A model generated the notes under the pieces. It searched no databases. It saw only the letters and a list, made by a program, of their open reading frames with translations, and was not told the origin of the DNA. From Entoloma clypeatum (lineage: Eukaryota > Basidiomycota > Agaricomycetes > Agaricales > Entolomataceae): a stretch of 64,000 nt of DNA. The first letter of the stretch is position 1; every line of letters begins with the position of its first letter. Of the stretch, positions 11,969-23,166 are shown piece by piece. The position numbers and the translations under genes are program-made. The stretch lies in contig OY751485.1 of NCBI GenBank assembly GCA_963565915.1, positions 2,914,001-2,978,000 on the forward strand, read 5' to 3'.

Positions 11969-14716
11969 ATGGGCGTTCCAGGCCTATGGGATGTCAGTTC
12001 CGAATCTCTCTCTCTCTCTCTAACAAAAGACTGACCTCGCAATGATGTAGTATCTAAATCAAGCAGGTCAGCAGCGAGTTCTAACACACCTTGCCGTAAT
12101 CGACGGCTTTGAAGGAAACAAATCTGTCAGGTTCGCGCTTTTACACCAAGGGCCGCGTTTACTCTGACTTATCAAAGCAATGGCTTTCTACCTAGGCGTG
12201 CCTATCGAATTGGGATATGCAGTCAAAAGGGAGAGAACCCAATCCTCCGGGTGTTGTTCTTCCGGCTACGATCTCTCGGTACGCGCTCCATGCCCTCTTG
12301 GCTGTCTAAATAGTGACATCTGCCCTTCCTAGAAAGCGGAATTGCCCATCCTGCCTCCGTTCGTGTTTGATGGTCGGGAACGGCCCAAAGTCAAAGTTCG
12401 TTATACTTCCTTCTTACCTCTCCCAAAAGACCGACCCAAACATCAAGCGAGGTAGCAAGATGGGAAAGTCTGGTTCACATGAATTGAATGCATCTATGAA
12501 GGACATGCTCGACGCTTTTGGGATGGAGTGGAGAATGGTGCGTTGAGGAATTTGGCTTCTTGAAACACGGCTGAAGTCCACAACAACATAGGCGAGAGGT
12601 GAAGCTGAAGCTGAACTAGCATATCTCAGTCAGAAAGGCTACATTGATGCTATCGTCACTGACGATTGCGATGCCCTCATCTTTGGTGCTCAAACTGTCA
12701 TCAAAAAGTGTGAATCATATCTGTTCTAAAATGTTTTGATATGGGTTCTGATTTACATGTAGTTGGAGTTCAAAGGTCTCTGGGAACAGAAATCATGCAG
12801 AGGCGAAGGACGACGGCGGGCCAAATAGAAAGAGGCCTCGAGTCATGGTGTACACCGCACACGCAGTGCTAGAAAAAGCACATCTAACTAGAGGCGGGCT
12901 TGTTCTTTTTGCCTTGCTGAATGGCGGAGACTATCACAAGGTACACACAACTCTTGCCCTCCCTTACTTCAAGCTCATATTTAATGACCAGGGCCTGGAC
13001 AAAATTGGTCCGGTGATATCGTATGCCTTAGCGCGCTGTGGATCTGGGGACCAGTTACTGAAAGCTTATGAAGAAGACAGAGCAAACTTCCAGGGTTTTC
13101 TTTACAGATGGAGAACCACGGTTAATAACGAGCTAGAGGCAAACTCTCGGGGTTTCCTTTCTCAAAAAGTCTCAGGAAGCATCCCGGAGAACTTCCCTGA
13201 TATTCAAATCCTGGAATTCTATGTTAAGCCAGTTAATAGTGGCCGAGCAGGGACCGGCGGGGGCGGACCCATGCGGGACAGGGGAGATCTCAACCTTGGA
13301 AAATTAGCCGCTTTCTGCGAGCAACACTTCGAGTGGGGACACAGCTCACAGCTCATCAAGCGTTTTCGGGATCTCTTGTGGCCTGCAGCGGTCATGCACG
13401 TTATCCGCCGTTGTGCTCTGGAAGCTGATGAGAAAGAGAGAGAGAAAAGAATCAATTCAGGAGTCCTTGATCGCACTATCCGTACACCACTTCGACCTGC
13501 GCGTTCGGAAGTGGTAGGAACCCCTGGATCCCATGTGCAGCACTTTCTTAACTCGTCAGAACCTATTCAGGATCGATATGCAGCAGCTTTTGTGAATCGC
13601 GGAACTCGAGTGTCCCAGTCGCGACGGATCAAACATGCTGAAGATACTTATCTGCTTATTGAGAAAATTGTAGGTTGCCGACAGGACAAGTCGACGGTTG
13701 GCCTTCTTGAATATCGAATCGAGGTGTGTCCAGTCCAATTGGTCGCCCTCGCTCGTCGTGGTTTGAAGGGTACTCGAACGCCTCCCACTTCGGAGACTCA
13801 GGACGATTACGACATTACGGGGGAACTCGTGAAGAAAGCTCCGAAGAAGCGCTGTCCTGCTCCAGAAAGCACTTTCCGCATGTGGACACCCGCAAGTATG
13901 TTGCACCAAGTACATCCAGGGCTTGTTGAAGATTATGCATTGGCGGAGGAGGCCAGAAAAAGTAAATTGACCAAAGGCAGGGCCAAACGCACAACCGGGC
14001 AGGTAGGTGAAGATGACGGGGGGCAAGGAGCAGCGGGCTGCTCGACAGCACCTCCTGCCGCGCAAATGAGCGCACACGAAGGATCAAGCGCGCCTAGCCT
14101 GAATTCAGTGACATCTACCCTGACTGTTCCGCAGGACAAAGCGCCGATTGATCCATGGTTCCTGTCTGGCGAAGGCCATAGTATGCGTTTCTTGTTCACC
14201 TTCCGAGATCCTGATGCGCTGGATTTTATGGAACTATATTCAGAGGCCGACTCCCCAGAACAGAGTTCTCACTCGGGGCTTGACGAGAATGTTCATCCTG
14301 AGGAGGACAATGCGCCATTGAATCTTTATGATCGTATTTTCGACCAAATCCTCGATGATGCAATTGATCCCTCGAACACGAAGAAAAGTCGAGGCGGAAC
14401 AGCTGTCAAGCGGCCAAGGAAAGCTGCGTCTACGGGCACAAGGATTCTTCCATCTGACCCTATTCTCACGAAGCTGGATAAATTGGAAGCACGTCGGGAG
14501 TTTAAACGGCAAAAAGTCTCAAATGAGGAAGATCTACCCGCAAAGGCATGCAGACCTTTCCCTGCACTGCCGCAACTCGAGATTCTTAGGCCCACAGTTT
14601 CCTCCCAGTCAGTTTCCGCTCATCCGCCATACAAGCAATGTTTGCATCCCGAAACTTCGTCTTCCCAGGAGAATGTGTTGTCTTGCCAATCCGACGATTT
14701 CATTGACCTTACATGA
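11969..14716 (+). CDS. GEN1/Yen1-type XPG-family structure-specific nuclease
   Basis: The first exon is MGVPGLWD, the usual start of GEN1/Yen1 proteins, with a GT donor directly after it. Next come YLNQAGQQRVLTHLAVIDG, RVLFFRLRSL, PPFVFDGRERPKVK, KDMLDAFGMEW and the XPG-I box EAEAELAYLSQKGYIDA...TDDCDALIFGA. The long last coding part from 12845 begins after RKRPRVMVYTA and includes RGGLVLFALLNGGDYHK, a 51-bp intron at about 12941-12991, then GLDKIGPVISYALARCG (helix-hairpin-helix region). The C-terminal half is a long basic and acidic tail. The family cuts Holliday junctions and flaps. Oddity: the segment that should hold the first catalytic Asp (GIDxSxW) reads only RIGICSQKGENP, as if about nine residues were missing near 12221. 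If real, the nuclease would lack a metal ligand. Divergent from RDH54. Confidence 0.85.
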
Positions 14717-14867
14717 TCAATGTAAGACGTCTAGAGATTGGCGTTTGTGGTATTTATTATTCTTCTTCAATGTAAAGTAAGTATGTGTGTGAGCAGTGTA
14801 TCAAAAGGTATATGTAAGCGTGTCAAAATGTTTTCATCGTGAGGGATCTTGATTGTTATTATCCATG

Positions 14868-16290
14868 CTAGAGTTCCTCGATGCTCCATTTAGAACGAAG
14901 GTCGATCGTATAATCGTCGTGATCTTGTGCGAGGAAACGATGCATGGAAGCCCATCCTATCATGGCAGCGTTGTCTAAGGTAGTCACGTTGATCAGCATG
15001 ATGATGTATAGGATAAGACAGCTTACCAGTACAAAGAGACGGAGGAGGGAAACTCAAGGAAATGGGACCAGTCATTTCCACTCGTTTCAAGTAAGTTTCC
15101 AGCCTGCATTATAAAGAATGAACTTGGATACAAGGGAAGTCTAGCCAAAATGCATACCGCTCTCTGAGGTATGAGTTGCTTGCGACCCCGCCGCTTACAA
15201 CGACATCGCGGACTGCTATGTTATTTTTTGAGCACCAATCGAACGCAAGGAGGAGCTTATCCTCTAACTGAGCAACGGCCGCGTTCTGGAAGTTGCGAGC
15301 TAACGCAATTTTTGTGGGGGAATCGAGGTTTTGAATTCCATCTTGAGCGGCTATGTATCTTTCTGCATAGGAGTGGAGAGAAGCGTACGAAAAACCCATC
15401 TTGCCACGAAGGGGGCGTGGAGGAGGAGGCAGATCAGGTAAAAGTTCGTTGAAGGGTTGGGCGCAGAATTGCTCCAATGCTGCACCGGGACCAAGAGTGG
15501 TCCATGGGAGTCGGAGCATACGGGAAACCTTGTCAAAAGATCTGCCTATGCTTTCATCGGCGGTCGTAGCAAGGATGCGAAAAGAGGTCAGAGATGAGGC
15601 GAGGAGAAGGAGGGTATGACCGCCAGATACGAGAAGTGTCAGAAATGGAAATTGGGGCGGGTTTGATGAGGATGTAAGGAGAGGGGTGAGTGCATGCGCT
15701 TGCTATTTTGACCATGAGAGCGAGGCCTACGAAACGGGAGGAAGGCATTTACCATATGATGGACGCCGACAATAGGGAGGTTCAGAGCTGCAGCGAGGGA
15801 TTTTGCAGCATTTGAACCGACACTCAGACACCCGCCGATACCTGGAAAAGATGAGTATGGGGAGGGGCTGGGAGGACTGTGACTCACCTGGACCTCTTGT
15901 GAATGCAATGCCATCTATATCTGTGGCGACGTTGAGGTTGGCTTCGCCGAGGGCGCGTCTGACAGCGAGAGGCTATGGTGAACGCGTGAAGCAGAGAGAT
16001 GAAGGATGAGTAGCGAGCTGACCATATTCCGCTGATGGCCTTGGATGGCCAGCATAGGATGTATGCCGCCGTAGGGTTCATGGCTGGGAAGAAAAGGTGA
16101 GCGGCGTCGTGAAGGAGAGAAGACAGAGCAACATGTTGTTCTGCTTAATGACGACATTCGAGAGGATCTTGCGGGCAGAGGTGACAACGGCGGCACAGGT
16201 GTCGTCGGCTGAGGACTCGATGGCGAGGATGGCGAGGTGACGGAGCATGTGACATCTGCTGTGACCAGATATGTGACATCGTGTTCTCAT
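14868..16290 (-). CDS. QRI7: QRI7/OSGEPL1 mitochondrial tRNA N6-threonylcarbamoyltransferase
   Basis: Minus-strand exons give, in order: LAILAIESSADDTCAAVV (N-terminal ASKHA nucleotide site), SNVVIKQN, GIGGCLSVGSNAAKSLAAAL, then VGVHHM|QAHALTPLL. The HxxxH metal motif is joined across an intron. They continue with LLVSGGHTLLL, TTADESIGRSFDK, VVVSGGVASNSYLRER, SFPPPSLCT and DNAAMIGWASM. The last codon before TAG at 14868 ends KWSIEEL. The short basic N-terminus MRTRCHISGHSRCHMLRH from the ATG at 16290 fits a mitochondrial leader; a second ATG at about 16248 is possible. The enzyme makes t6A at position 37 of mitochondrial tRNAs reading ANN codons, together with Sua5. The start is head-to-head with the HbrB gene, with almost no space between. 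Confidence 0.9.
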
Positions 16291-16293
16291 CCG

Positions 16294-18305
16294 ATGTGGA
16301 CCTCGCATGTGCCCCGACGGTCGCAGGATCAGGCTGCCCTTCCGCCGTCCTCGTCCTCGTCCTCCGACGACGGCAAAGACGCTATACGACGCGACTCCAC
16401 AGACGCGACTCCCCGCCCGCCTCCCGCCACCACGCGCTTCCTCGCCTCGCCCCCCGACGTTCTCACCGCCACGCAAGACTCCTTCAGCTCCTCCAAACGT
16501 CTCGGCTTCTTCGCCGACAAGCTCTCCTCCCACAAGAACTCCCTGAATGCCAGCCAGCTGCTCCACCCACATAGCCATGCACGCAGCGACTCGCATCAGC
16601 CCTCGTCGTCGTCTGCCGGCATGTCCTCCACGCCTTCCTCCGCCAGCATCTCCAAGTCTCACACCTCTCCATCGAAGGTGATTTTACTATTGTATCTGTC
16701 TTTTATTTTCTTTCTTACCGTAGCTCTAGGCTTCATACGGCCGCACTTATGATCCGAAACTCGTCTCGAGAGAGATGCACCGTCTCGGAAACTTGGCCCA
16801 TCTACCATCCGCTCTTGCACCTCCAATATCATCTGCGCCCTCGGTCTCATCTCTCTCCCTGCCTAACCCCGCTTCTCAGGCCAATATCACCTCCGGCTCT
16901 CCGTCCGAGCCCTGGGGCATACTCCACGTCCATGTCTTGCCCCTGTTCAACGGCGAGCCACTGAGGGTACCTATGTCCGCCAGCTTATCTTTGTGTCTAC
17001 ATGCACTTTAATCTGAATCCTTTCCTCCAGCGAAGATCTCAACATTCTTGTCAAACGACATATCCAGTCTGTCATATCCTCGTCCCCATCCAAGGCTCTT
17101 TCGACACTCGAAAACGATGCATCCGAATTGATCGCATCTGGGATGGTCACTCTCAATGCCAAACTCATGGGCATCGAGAACGAAAAGCTCATTGTTCGCG
17201 TCGTCGAAATCTGGGGATTCTTTTGGGACCAGGTCCTTACTTACGTCGAAGGGGTAAGGACTTTCAAAACCTTGCACGTCTCTTCCTCATTCCATCCAGG
17301 TTCTTCTGCCCCTCCAAACAGATCCTCTTCTTTCATCACTCTACAGAACTCCCAAACTCCATCGCGGAACATCACCTGGCCGGCAAGGTACCAAGGGCTC
17401 TGTGTCATCAGCTATTAACTCCACTGTATCCGCCTCTCGCATCGACGTGCGCAGCGTCGCCCTGCGCTCCTTCCGCGACAAAGTTATTCTACCACTCTCC
17501 TCACGATTGTACATGCGTCTGGCAATGCACAACAGGCAGGACAATTATCAGGAGACCTCGGCGTATCAGCAGCCGAGGTTGCAACAGATGTAGCGTTCTC
17601 CATTGACCACCTGCTCCACCTTCTTGCTCATATATCTTAGGCTTCTGGTACTGACATCTGAACGCCGACATCGCCCTGTTGCATTTTCGCTGACTACACC
17701 AACACCTGCGCCAACACCCGGTGAAGCGGCTATAACCGATCTCTTACGACTCGTAAGCGATCCAGGGCATCAAGTACAAACATTGAAGAATGCTGGACAC
17801 ATGAGTCCACTGAATCGTGCTCCTAGCTTTCTTTCGGGTGGCTTGCCTCGTGACCGCCGTGGACGCATCGCCTACAAATCAAACGGGAGGAGTCTGCAGC
17901 AATTCTCAGATGCTGGAGATGCTGGAGACGGAGAGTACGAGGACAGGCCGGGCGATGAGACACCGCGGAATGCCAACTACATGGCTGAGGTTGAACGTGA
18001 ACGCGATAGGGAGTTCTTGGAGGCACTGAGGTTGGTTTCATTCATCTTCAGCGTGATAGCCACTCTCATCGCTCTTCTCGATGTAGGAGTCCTGACCCCG
18101 AAAGCTCTGGCGGTGTCGGCGGGTGGGGTTTAGGTGGTGGGAATGAGGACACCGGCAAGACTGTAGATGAGGAAGAAGAGGATGAACCCCTGGACTGGGA
18201 TCAGGCCCAGGTAGGATGACTTTTGCCGATTTCTTAGGTTGAATCTCTTTCTAGGCAGTCGTCGAACGCATGGTCGGTATGAGTGATATCAGAAGGAAGT
18301 TGTAA
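16294..18305 (+). CDS. HbrB/Bit61-like TORC2 subunit (PROTOR homologue)
   Basis: A long Ser/Pro-rich N-terminus (from ATG 16294; an in-frame ATG at 16237 also exists) leads across an intron to SYGRTYDPKLVSREMHRLG. It continues with PWGILHVHVLPLFNGEPLR, then EDLNILVKRHIQSV...ALSTLENDASELIASGM, NAKLMGIENEKLIVRVVEIW, FFWDQVLTYVEG and RIDVRSVALRSFRDKVILPL. These are the HbrB domain blocks shared by Aspergillus HbrB, yeast Bit61 and human PROTOR. The tail is acidic (DEEEEDEPLDWDQAQ) and ends AVVERMVGMSDIRRKL after a last intron. HbrB proteins bind the TORC2 scaffold and affect polarised growth. I prefer 16294 because starting at 16237 would run inside the QRI7 coding region. Confidence 0.82.
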
Positions 18306-18393
18306 TTTGGAACCGTGAACGATATATATTTTAGGGGTGGGCCGCGGAAGAATATGTATTATTAGGGGAATGTGGGGTGGAGTATTTTGGCCG

Positions 18394-19845
18394 CTAAGAC
18401 TCGCCTGTGCGACCGAGCTCATCCAATCTCCCAAGCAAAATTTCAACCCGGCTCTCAAGACCACTAACATTGCCGCGAACCACATCCCGGTTTTCTTGCA
18501 AGCTCTTTTCAACGGTTTCTACATCTCCTTCGAGGTCCATCAGGACTTCCCGCGTCTTTTGCTGCCCCTCTTCTAGACTCTTGAGCGTCTCTTGAAATTC
18601 AGCTGCCGATGTATGCAAGGCAGACAGAGTGCGAAGTCGCGTCAAGATGTGCGGGATCTGGGGTAATGAAGGGCCAAGGCGAGACAAAAGGGGTAGGACC
18701 TGCTCTTGTATTTGTGAAGTTTGCGGTGCCGATGTCGGTGGGGAAGGATGGCGTCGATGAGAATGATGCTGTGCAGAGGCACGGTCGAGGTCAGAGAGCA
18801 GGAGCTTGAGGCGACGGGATATAGAATCAATGTGCCGAGGTTGGGTAAGCAATGTCAATTGAGCATTGAGACGTGTGATGAGCGGGAGCAACGGCGGTGG
18901 TAGTGGAGAGGACTGCAATTGACATTGGGACATAAGAAGAGGTGACTAGAACGCAGGATGCGACCTACCTCGTCTAGAATGGCGCTTGAAGAGCCGACGA
19001 TTTTCTCCAACTCACCAACGCGTCGGTCAATCTCCAATATGTTTCTGACCTCCGGCTTGTTGCCAGAAACGTCGCACTTCGCACTCTTCACGTCGTCCTT
19101 TGCCTTATCGTTTCCCCTTGACACTTCAGAGTCTTCAGTGAGAACGGCATTGACGAGCTTTCCTCGTCCTTCTCTTTCCTTCCTTATTTTATCAAGACGC
19201 GCTTTCACGCCGACTAATCCACGGATCAAATCGCCTGGATCAGCGTTCTCATCTTCAATCTCCTTGGCGAGTAACGGATTTGACGGATCGGCGAGCTCAG
19301 TTTCGAGGGCGGCAATCTCGCTTTGGAGAGCCCGAAGACGATGCAGAAGCGGGAGTGGACGTGAACTGCCTGGACCAGTGGGAGAGCTGGGCGAGGTGGG
19401 CGACGGTGGGAATGCATAGTGTGTTTGAACGCGGCCTACCACGATCTGGTTAGCCGGTATATCAGTGACTCGGTGAAAGAGCAGAGTGCACCACGCCTTC
19501 TGTCGGCTTTCCTAAATATATCACTTGCGTCCTGTAGATCTATTAGGTGGCTAGAATCAATTTCCTCCTTGCCATTGACATCGGTTCTGGTTCGCGCCGA
19601 TCGCGGTGGGAGCGCAGCATCGTCGTCGCTCTCGTCGCCTTTCTACCAACGCCTGATGAATCCTTGTATGCTGGATAGCTGATTGCAAGGGGGAAACTTA
19701 CGATGGCCTGCGTTGAGGGGAATACATCTTCGGTCTCGTACACGTCAGGAGCCGTGTCCTACGAGGATAGGAATGAGAACAGAAAAAGTGAACGGTAGAG
19801 GGTGCGGACGATATCTGGAAGATCTGCATATTTGTTTGCGCTCAT
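18394..19845 (-). CDS. JNM1: Dynactin subunit 2 (dynamitin/Jnm1)
   Basis: The ATG at 19845 opens MSANKYADLPDI. An intron follows and then DTAPDVYETEDVFPST, the typical dynamitin N-terminus. Further exons give SSHLIDLQDASDIFRKAERR, then GRVQTHYAFPPSP, and a long coiled-coil body: LHRLRALQSEIAALETEL, RVGELEKIVGSSSAILDE, and SISRRLKLLLSDLDRA. The protein ends LLGRLDELGRTGES at 18394. Dynamitin links the dynactin shoulder to the rod and supports dynein transport of nuclei and vesicles in hyphae. It is convergent with the HbrB gene (stops about 90 bp apart). Confidence 0.85.
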
Positions 19846-19915
19846 GGTGGTGGGAAAGAAGTGGAACGTGAAGAAAAGAATAGGCTGAAAGAACGCGGGC
19901 GGCGACACAAAAAAG

Positions 19916-20014
19916 CGTCACCTGAGCGATTCGAACACTCGCGGTCAAAGACCAACCGCTTGAATGAGCCAAGCTCTTAGCAGGCGATCCCGTTAACCAC
20001 TCCGGCAAAGTGAC
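19916..20014 (-). tRNA. tRNA-Ser(GCT) with an intron
   Basis: Read on the minus strand, the acceptor stem GTCACTT pairs with AGGTGAC, allowing one G-U. The D arm contains GGAGTGGTTAACGGG. The anticodon loop is CTGCTAA (anticodon GCT). A stem ATCGC/GCGGT forms only if about 17 nt just 3' of the anticodon are removed as an intron. A long variable arm TGGTC-TTT-GACC is diagnostic of tRNA-Ser, and the T arm is GAGTG-TTCGAAT-CGCTC. A run of six T follows downstream as a Pol III terminator. It would read AGC/AGU serine codons. Confidence 0.9.
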
Positions 20015-20659
20015 CATGTTTGGGCTGGACGGACGGTCGTCATCATCGTTTCCTATCACTTGCGAATTCATAAGATCATCAGCAAATTATGGAAATTCCT
20101 ATCTAGCCATATGAGCTCCCGAAAGGCATTATAGATGGTTGTCGGCCTTACAAACCTGTTATAATATTATGGATCAACTCACAATGCTATTTATAACCAG
20201 ACAGTAGCAGGTCCGATTTGTATTTCAGATGTGGTATCATGAGTTTATCAAAATAATGCCACATACTGTGAATTGATATCATGCCATGCATAGCGACCAA
20301 GCGGCTGCAATATTTCTGCTGATTGTCTGCACGATATCTGACTTAAATAGGTGTATAATTGACCATATCATTACTTAGCCAGAGGACTCATGAACAATGA
20401 CAGTAGGAAAGCAACAAAATCACGTATATTGTCAATGAATAAGCACTATGGATTGTATACGACGAGCGGAGGATATTCCCCCGAAGCCTATCAGTGTCGC
20501 CTCGCCAATATCTCTCACTGGGTCAGTCGCGCCAAGTGGTCAACTCCTCCCTTTCTCGCCAGGGCCCAGCCAAGCTCTGAGAACTGCCCCCACCTCCACC
20601 GCTCCCTCGACGCCTGCAGTGCCTGTGCCTCTCCCTCGATTAGTCCGGGTCCGGTGGCC

Positions 20660-21148
20660 TCACATTTGCAGGCCGCGCACTCCTCGTGGATGATTTGCAG
20701 GAAGCAGAGCTAACTGGTAACGAAGCCAACCTGTAATCACGTTCAGTTGCTGAGCAACCACTCAGCGACGCACTCACAATTCAAGCCGTAGCTATGGGCA
20801 CTGTTGGCGTAAAGCGTCGGGCTGGGCGAGTACTGATTAGTCAGTGGGTAGACTTGTGTCGAAACAGGATGAACCTCTGCATGGAATGCGGTGACTCACA
20901 AGTTCCTCAGACCTCAGTAGACCTTTGACGACAAGCTCAAGCAGCCGAGCTGTCGCAGCTTCTCACCTGTCAGGCCTGTCAGGTGTTAGCCAAACAAACA
21001 AACAAAAAAACCGGGGGCAACGCACCCACCCTTCAAGTTCACAACCCTTCTTCTCCGGAGTCCAAGGGCTGACCTTCACAGGTCGTTGAGGGTCACTTCT
21101 AGCATGAGTGACGACGAAGGAGGTGGTGAGGAGGAATCTTGTAAACAC
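20660..21148 (-). CDS. Possible small spliced gene, unrecognised
   Basis: An ORF starts at 21148 with MFTRFLLTTSFVVTHARSDP, which looks like a short secretory leader, and runs into plausible GT-AG introns. One reading continues through PTLYANSAHSYGLN and ends near 20660 with NHPRGVRGLQM. I recognise no family and the exon chain is not unique, so this could be noncoding. Confidence 0.22.
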
Positions 21149-21548
21149 GAAGACAAGGGGTCATAATGCAGAAAATGGGGGATTCAAACGCCGGGTTGCT
21201 CCCTTTATAAATTTATTCAATCTCCGATTACAACTATAATGTTGAAAAGTCGCCCGAAGTTGCGAGTCCTACCAACTCATCATAATCGGGGGTGAACTAT
21301 TTAACATCTGACGTGAATTTTGCAAAGTAGCTGCCGACTTGGTAGTCAGTTCACAATGTAAATACAACCTCGTTCTCACATTATCCTTGCCTCACAGTAT
21401 GAGTAGAATACTGTATCTAATGCACAATATTATTGTAATACTACTGACCATAGATAAGCTGTTTATGAGCTGTTGTCGAGGTGTTATAATATTGTAGCAT
21501 GCTCGTGAGTGTCATATTGCTAAATCAGAACTTCCCTGATTTGCTGAT
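21149..21548. other. AT-rich intergenic region, no gene seen
   Basis: About 400 bp left of the transposon nest. It has several TATAAT-like and poly-AT words but no supported coding or RNA feature. It is the left flank of the inverted-repeat transposon described next. Confidence 0.5.
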
Positions 21549-21568
21549 GATAGGGAACATGCACAACC
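21549..21568 (+). repeat. Left terminal inverted repeat (outer part) of a split MITE-like transposon
   Basis: GATAGGGAACATGCACAACC here is the exact reverse complement of 55378-55397. Retroelement insertions cut the left repeat after this point. Its continuation (AACAGCATCACATG) reappears at 54199-54212 and 55102-55115. The rejoined 34-bp left repeat matches the intact right repeat at 32 of 34 positions. Confidence 0.8.
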
Positions 21569-22996
21569 GGCTGCTCAAGGCGGAGAATAAGACCCCTAAC
21601 CCAATCGTCGACATTCAGAACCTGATGATCGCCGTCAAACTTGAGAGATCCGACTACCTGAGCGAGGAGGCTCGCCCGGGAAATCGCATACTCGACCTTT
21701 ACCCGGATTCCTTCATCTGGGATGCCCCACAGGTCGATGACGACAAGAAGCGTTACACCTACCTCAAAGACATCCTCACCACCGCCGAGGAAGAAAATCA
21801 CCAAGCGGCCTTCTGCATCGCTGCCCGGCCCAGCGTCGGTAAGACATTGTCGTCGGCAGTTGCGGTAGTCCGGTTCGCCCCCTCCATTGGTCGTCACGCT
21901 CAAGACCCCCATATGACCAGAGCCAGCGCAGGTAGAAGTCTCGCCCCCAAGACTCTCATCGTCGCCACCCTCCTTGGCCTTAGCAAGGTCATCACCCACG
22001 CACCTTATGTCACGGAGATCCATATCTTCACCCGAAACATACAGGCTGTCCGGCTCGCCCTCGATACAGGTTCCATTCATGCGGGCCACTCTGTCTCCTG
22101 CGGCATTTCCCGCCTCCTCCGGCCCTTCCTCGCTGGAGCTGGCGTCATCCATGTCCATCTCGACACACCTCTCACGTCTGAGTGGGGTTCTGCCTTTCCC
22201 GACCCCTCACGTCACTTCAAATCGACTCAAGGAACAGCCTTGTCTCCCCTGTCGCCCAACTTTGCCCGTACCGCTGCCGCTACCAGCGCCATAGACGGAT
22301 GGCGCAAACTTCATTCCGACCCCGAATTCCGAGGCCGCTCCCTCCTTCCTCTCCATACTGGAGACAAAGAGAGGGTATTCCAACCAGACCACGTCAAAGG
22401 TGGACCCTGGCTCAACTCCTGGGCAGGCAACAACAACGCGCTGTTCGCTCGCCTCACCCGCGCCACCCTGGGCCACGCTCCCATCGGTGCCTACAGACAA
22501 CGCTTCAACCATCCAGGCCCATTCACATGTGCCTGCGACAATGACACCCTCGAGACGGTCGACCACCTCCTCCACAAATGTCCTCTCTTTGATAGGGACG
22601 ACGCCTCCAACAAACGTTACAACATCGGCAATTTCCTGGGGATGCTCACAAACCATCCCGCGTTATTCGCCTTTCCCCCACCCTAACTTATCGGGTGAGC
22701 TTCAGTGTTATGCTTTCTTTCCTTCACGGTCTCTCTAGTTACTACGGTCTCTGCCTACGGGTGTATGTAGTTTATATACGGGGTCTGTTCTGGTGGACTT
22801 GATCCATGGGTGGACCCCACTCTCGGATACTTATATATCTTTCTCTCCGCACATGTGCCGTGACCACAGGGCATTACTATCCAATACTCTTGTATGTAGT
22901 TCTCGTTAAATTTGTAACTTAGTGTACAAGACCGGACTGCGATCGGGCGCCGGAATATAAATTGAGGTTATAAAAAAAAAAAAAAAAAAAAAAAAA
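21569..22996 (+). mobile_element. 5'-truncated LINE copy (element 1) with polyA tail
   Basis: Only the last third of ORF2 and the 3' UTR remain. The 3' end is the shared tail (CGGACTGCGATCGGGCGCC, then ATATAAATTGAGGTT) and about 23 A residues. ACATGCACAACCGG lies directly before the truncated 5' end (21557-21570) and again right after the A tail (22997-23010): a 14-bp target-site duplication from target-primed reverse transcription. Confidence 0.88.
21571..22686 (+). pseudogene. LINE ORF2 C-terminal remnant (RNase H-like and zinc-finger tail)
   Basis: The open frame to 22686 parallels the C-terminus of the longer ORF2 at 43021-44133 nearly residue for residue (LLKAENKTPNPIVDIQNLM, PHMTRASAGRSLAP, EIHIFTRNIQAVRLALD). 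The middle looks like a degenerate RNase H domain. The end carries C-x-C...H...C residues (FTCACDNDTLETVDHLLHKC) like the ORF2 C-terminal zinc motif. Reverse transcriptase and endonuclease are absent, so the copy is dead. Confidence 0.85.
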
Positions 22997-23166
22997 ACAT
23001 GCACAACCGGCCAGCCGTTCCCCTTCCTCTAACCACCACCATCGATTGTTAGGCGCCCGCGCTTTTCGTCGATCTGTGCTGGTTGTAGTAGCACAGTAGC
23101 ATTCAACACATCCTCTGTGCAGGTCTGGGTCTTTGACCTTGCGTTGATACTACGATCTCGTCCTTC

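Noticed and set aside
16078..16662. Minus-strand 194-aa frame rich in Gly/Arg upstream of QRI7
   Set aside because: Only its last 70 residues, from the ATG at 16290, belong to QRI7; the rest is the reverse of the HbrB Ser/Pro-rich N-terminus.
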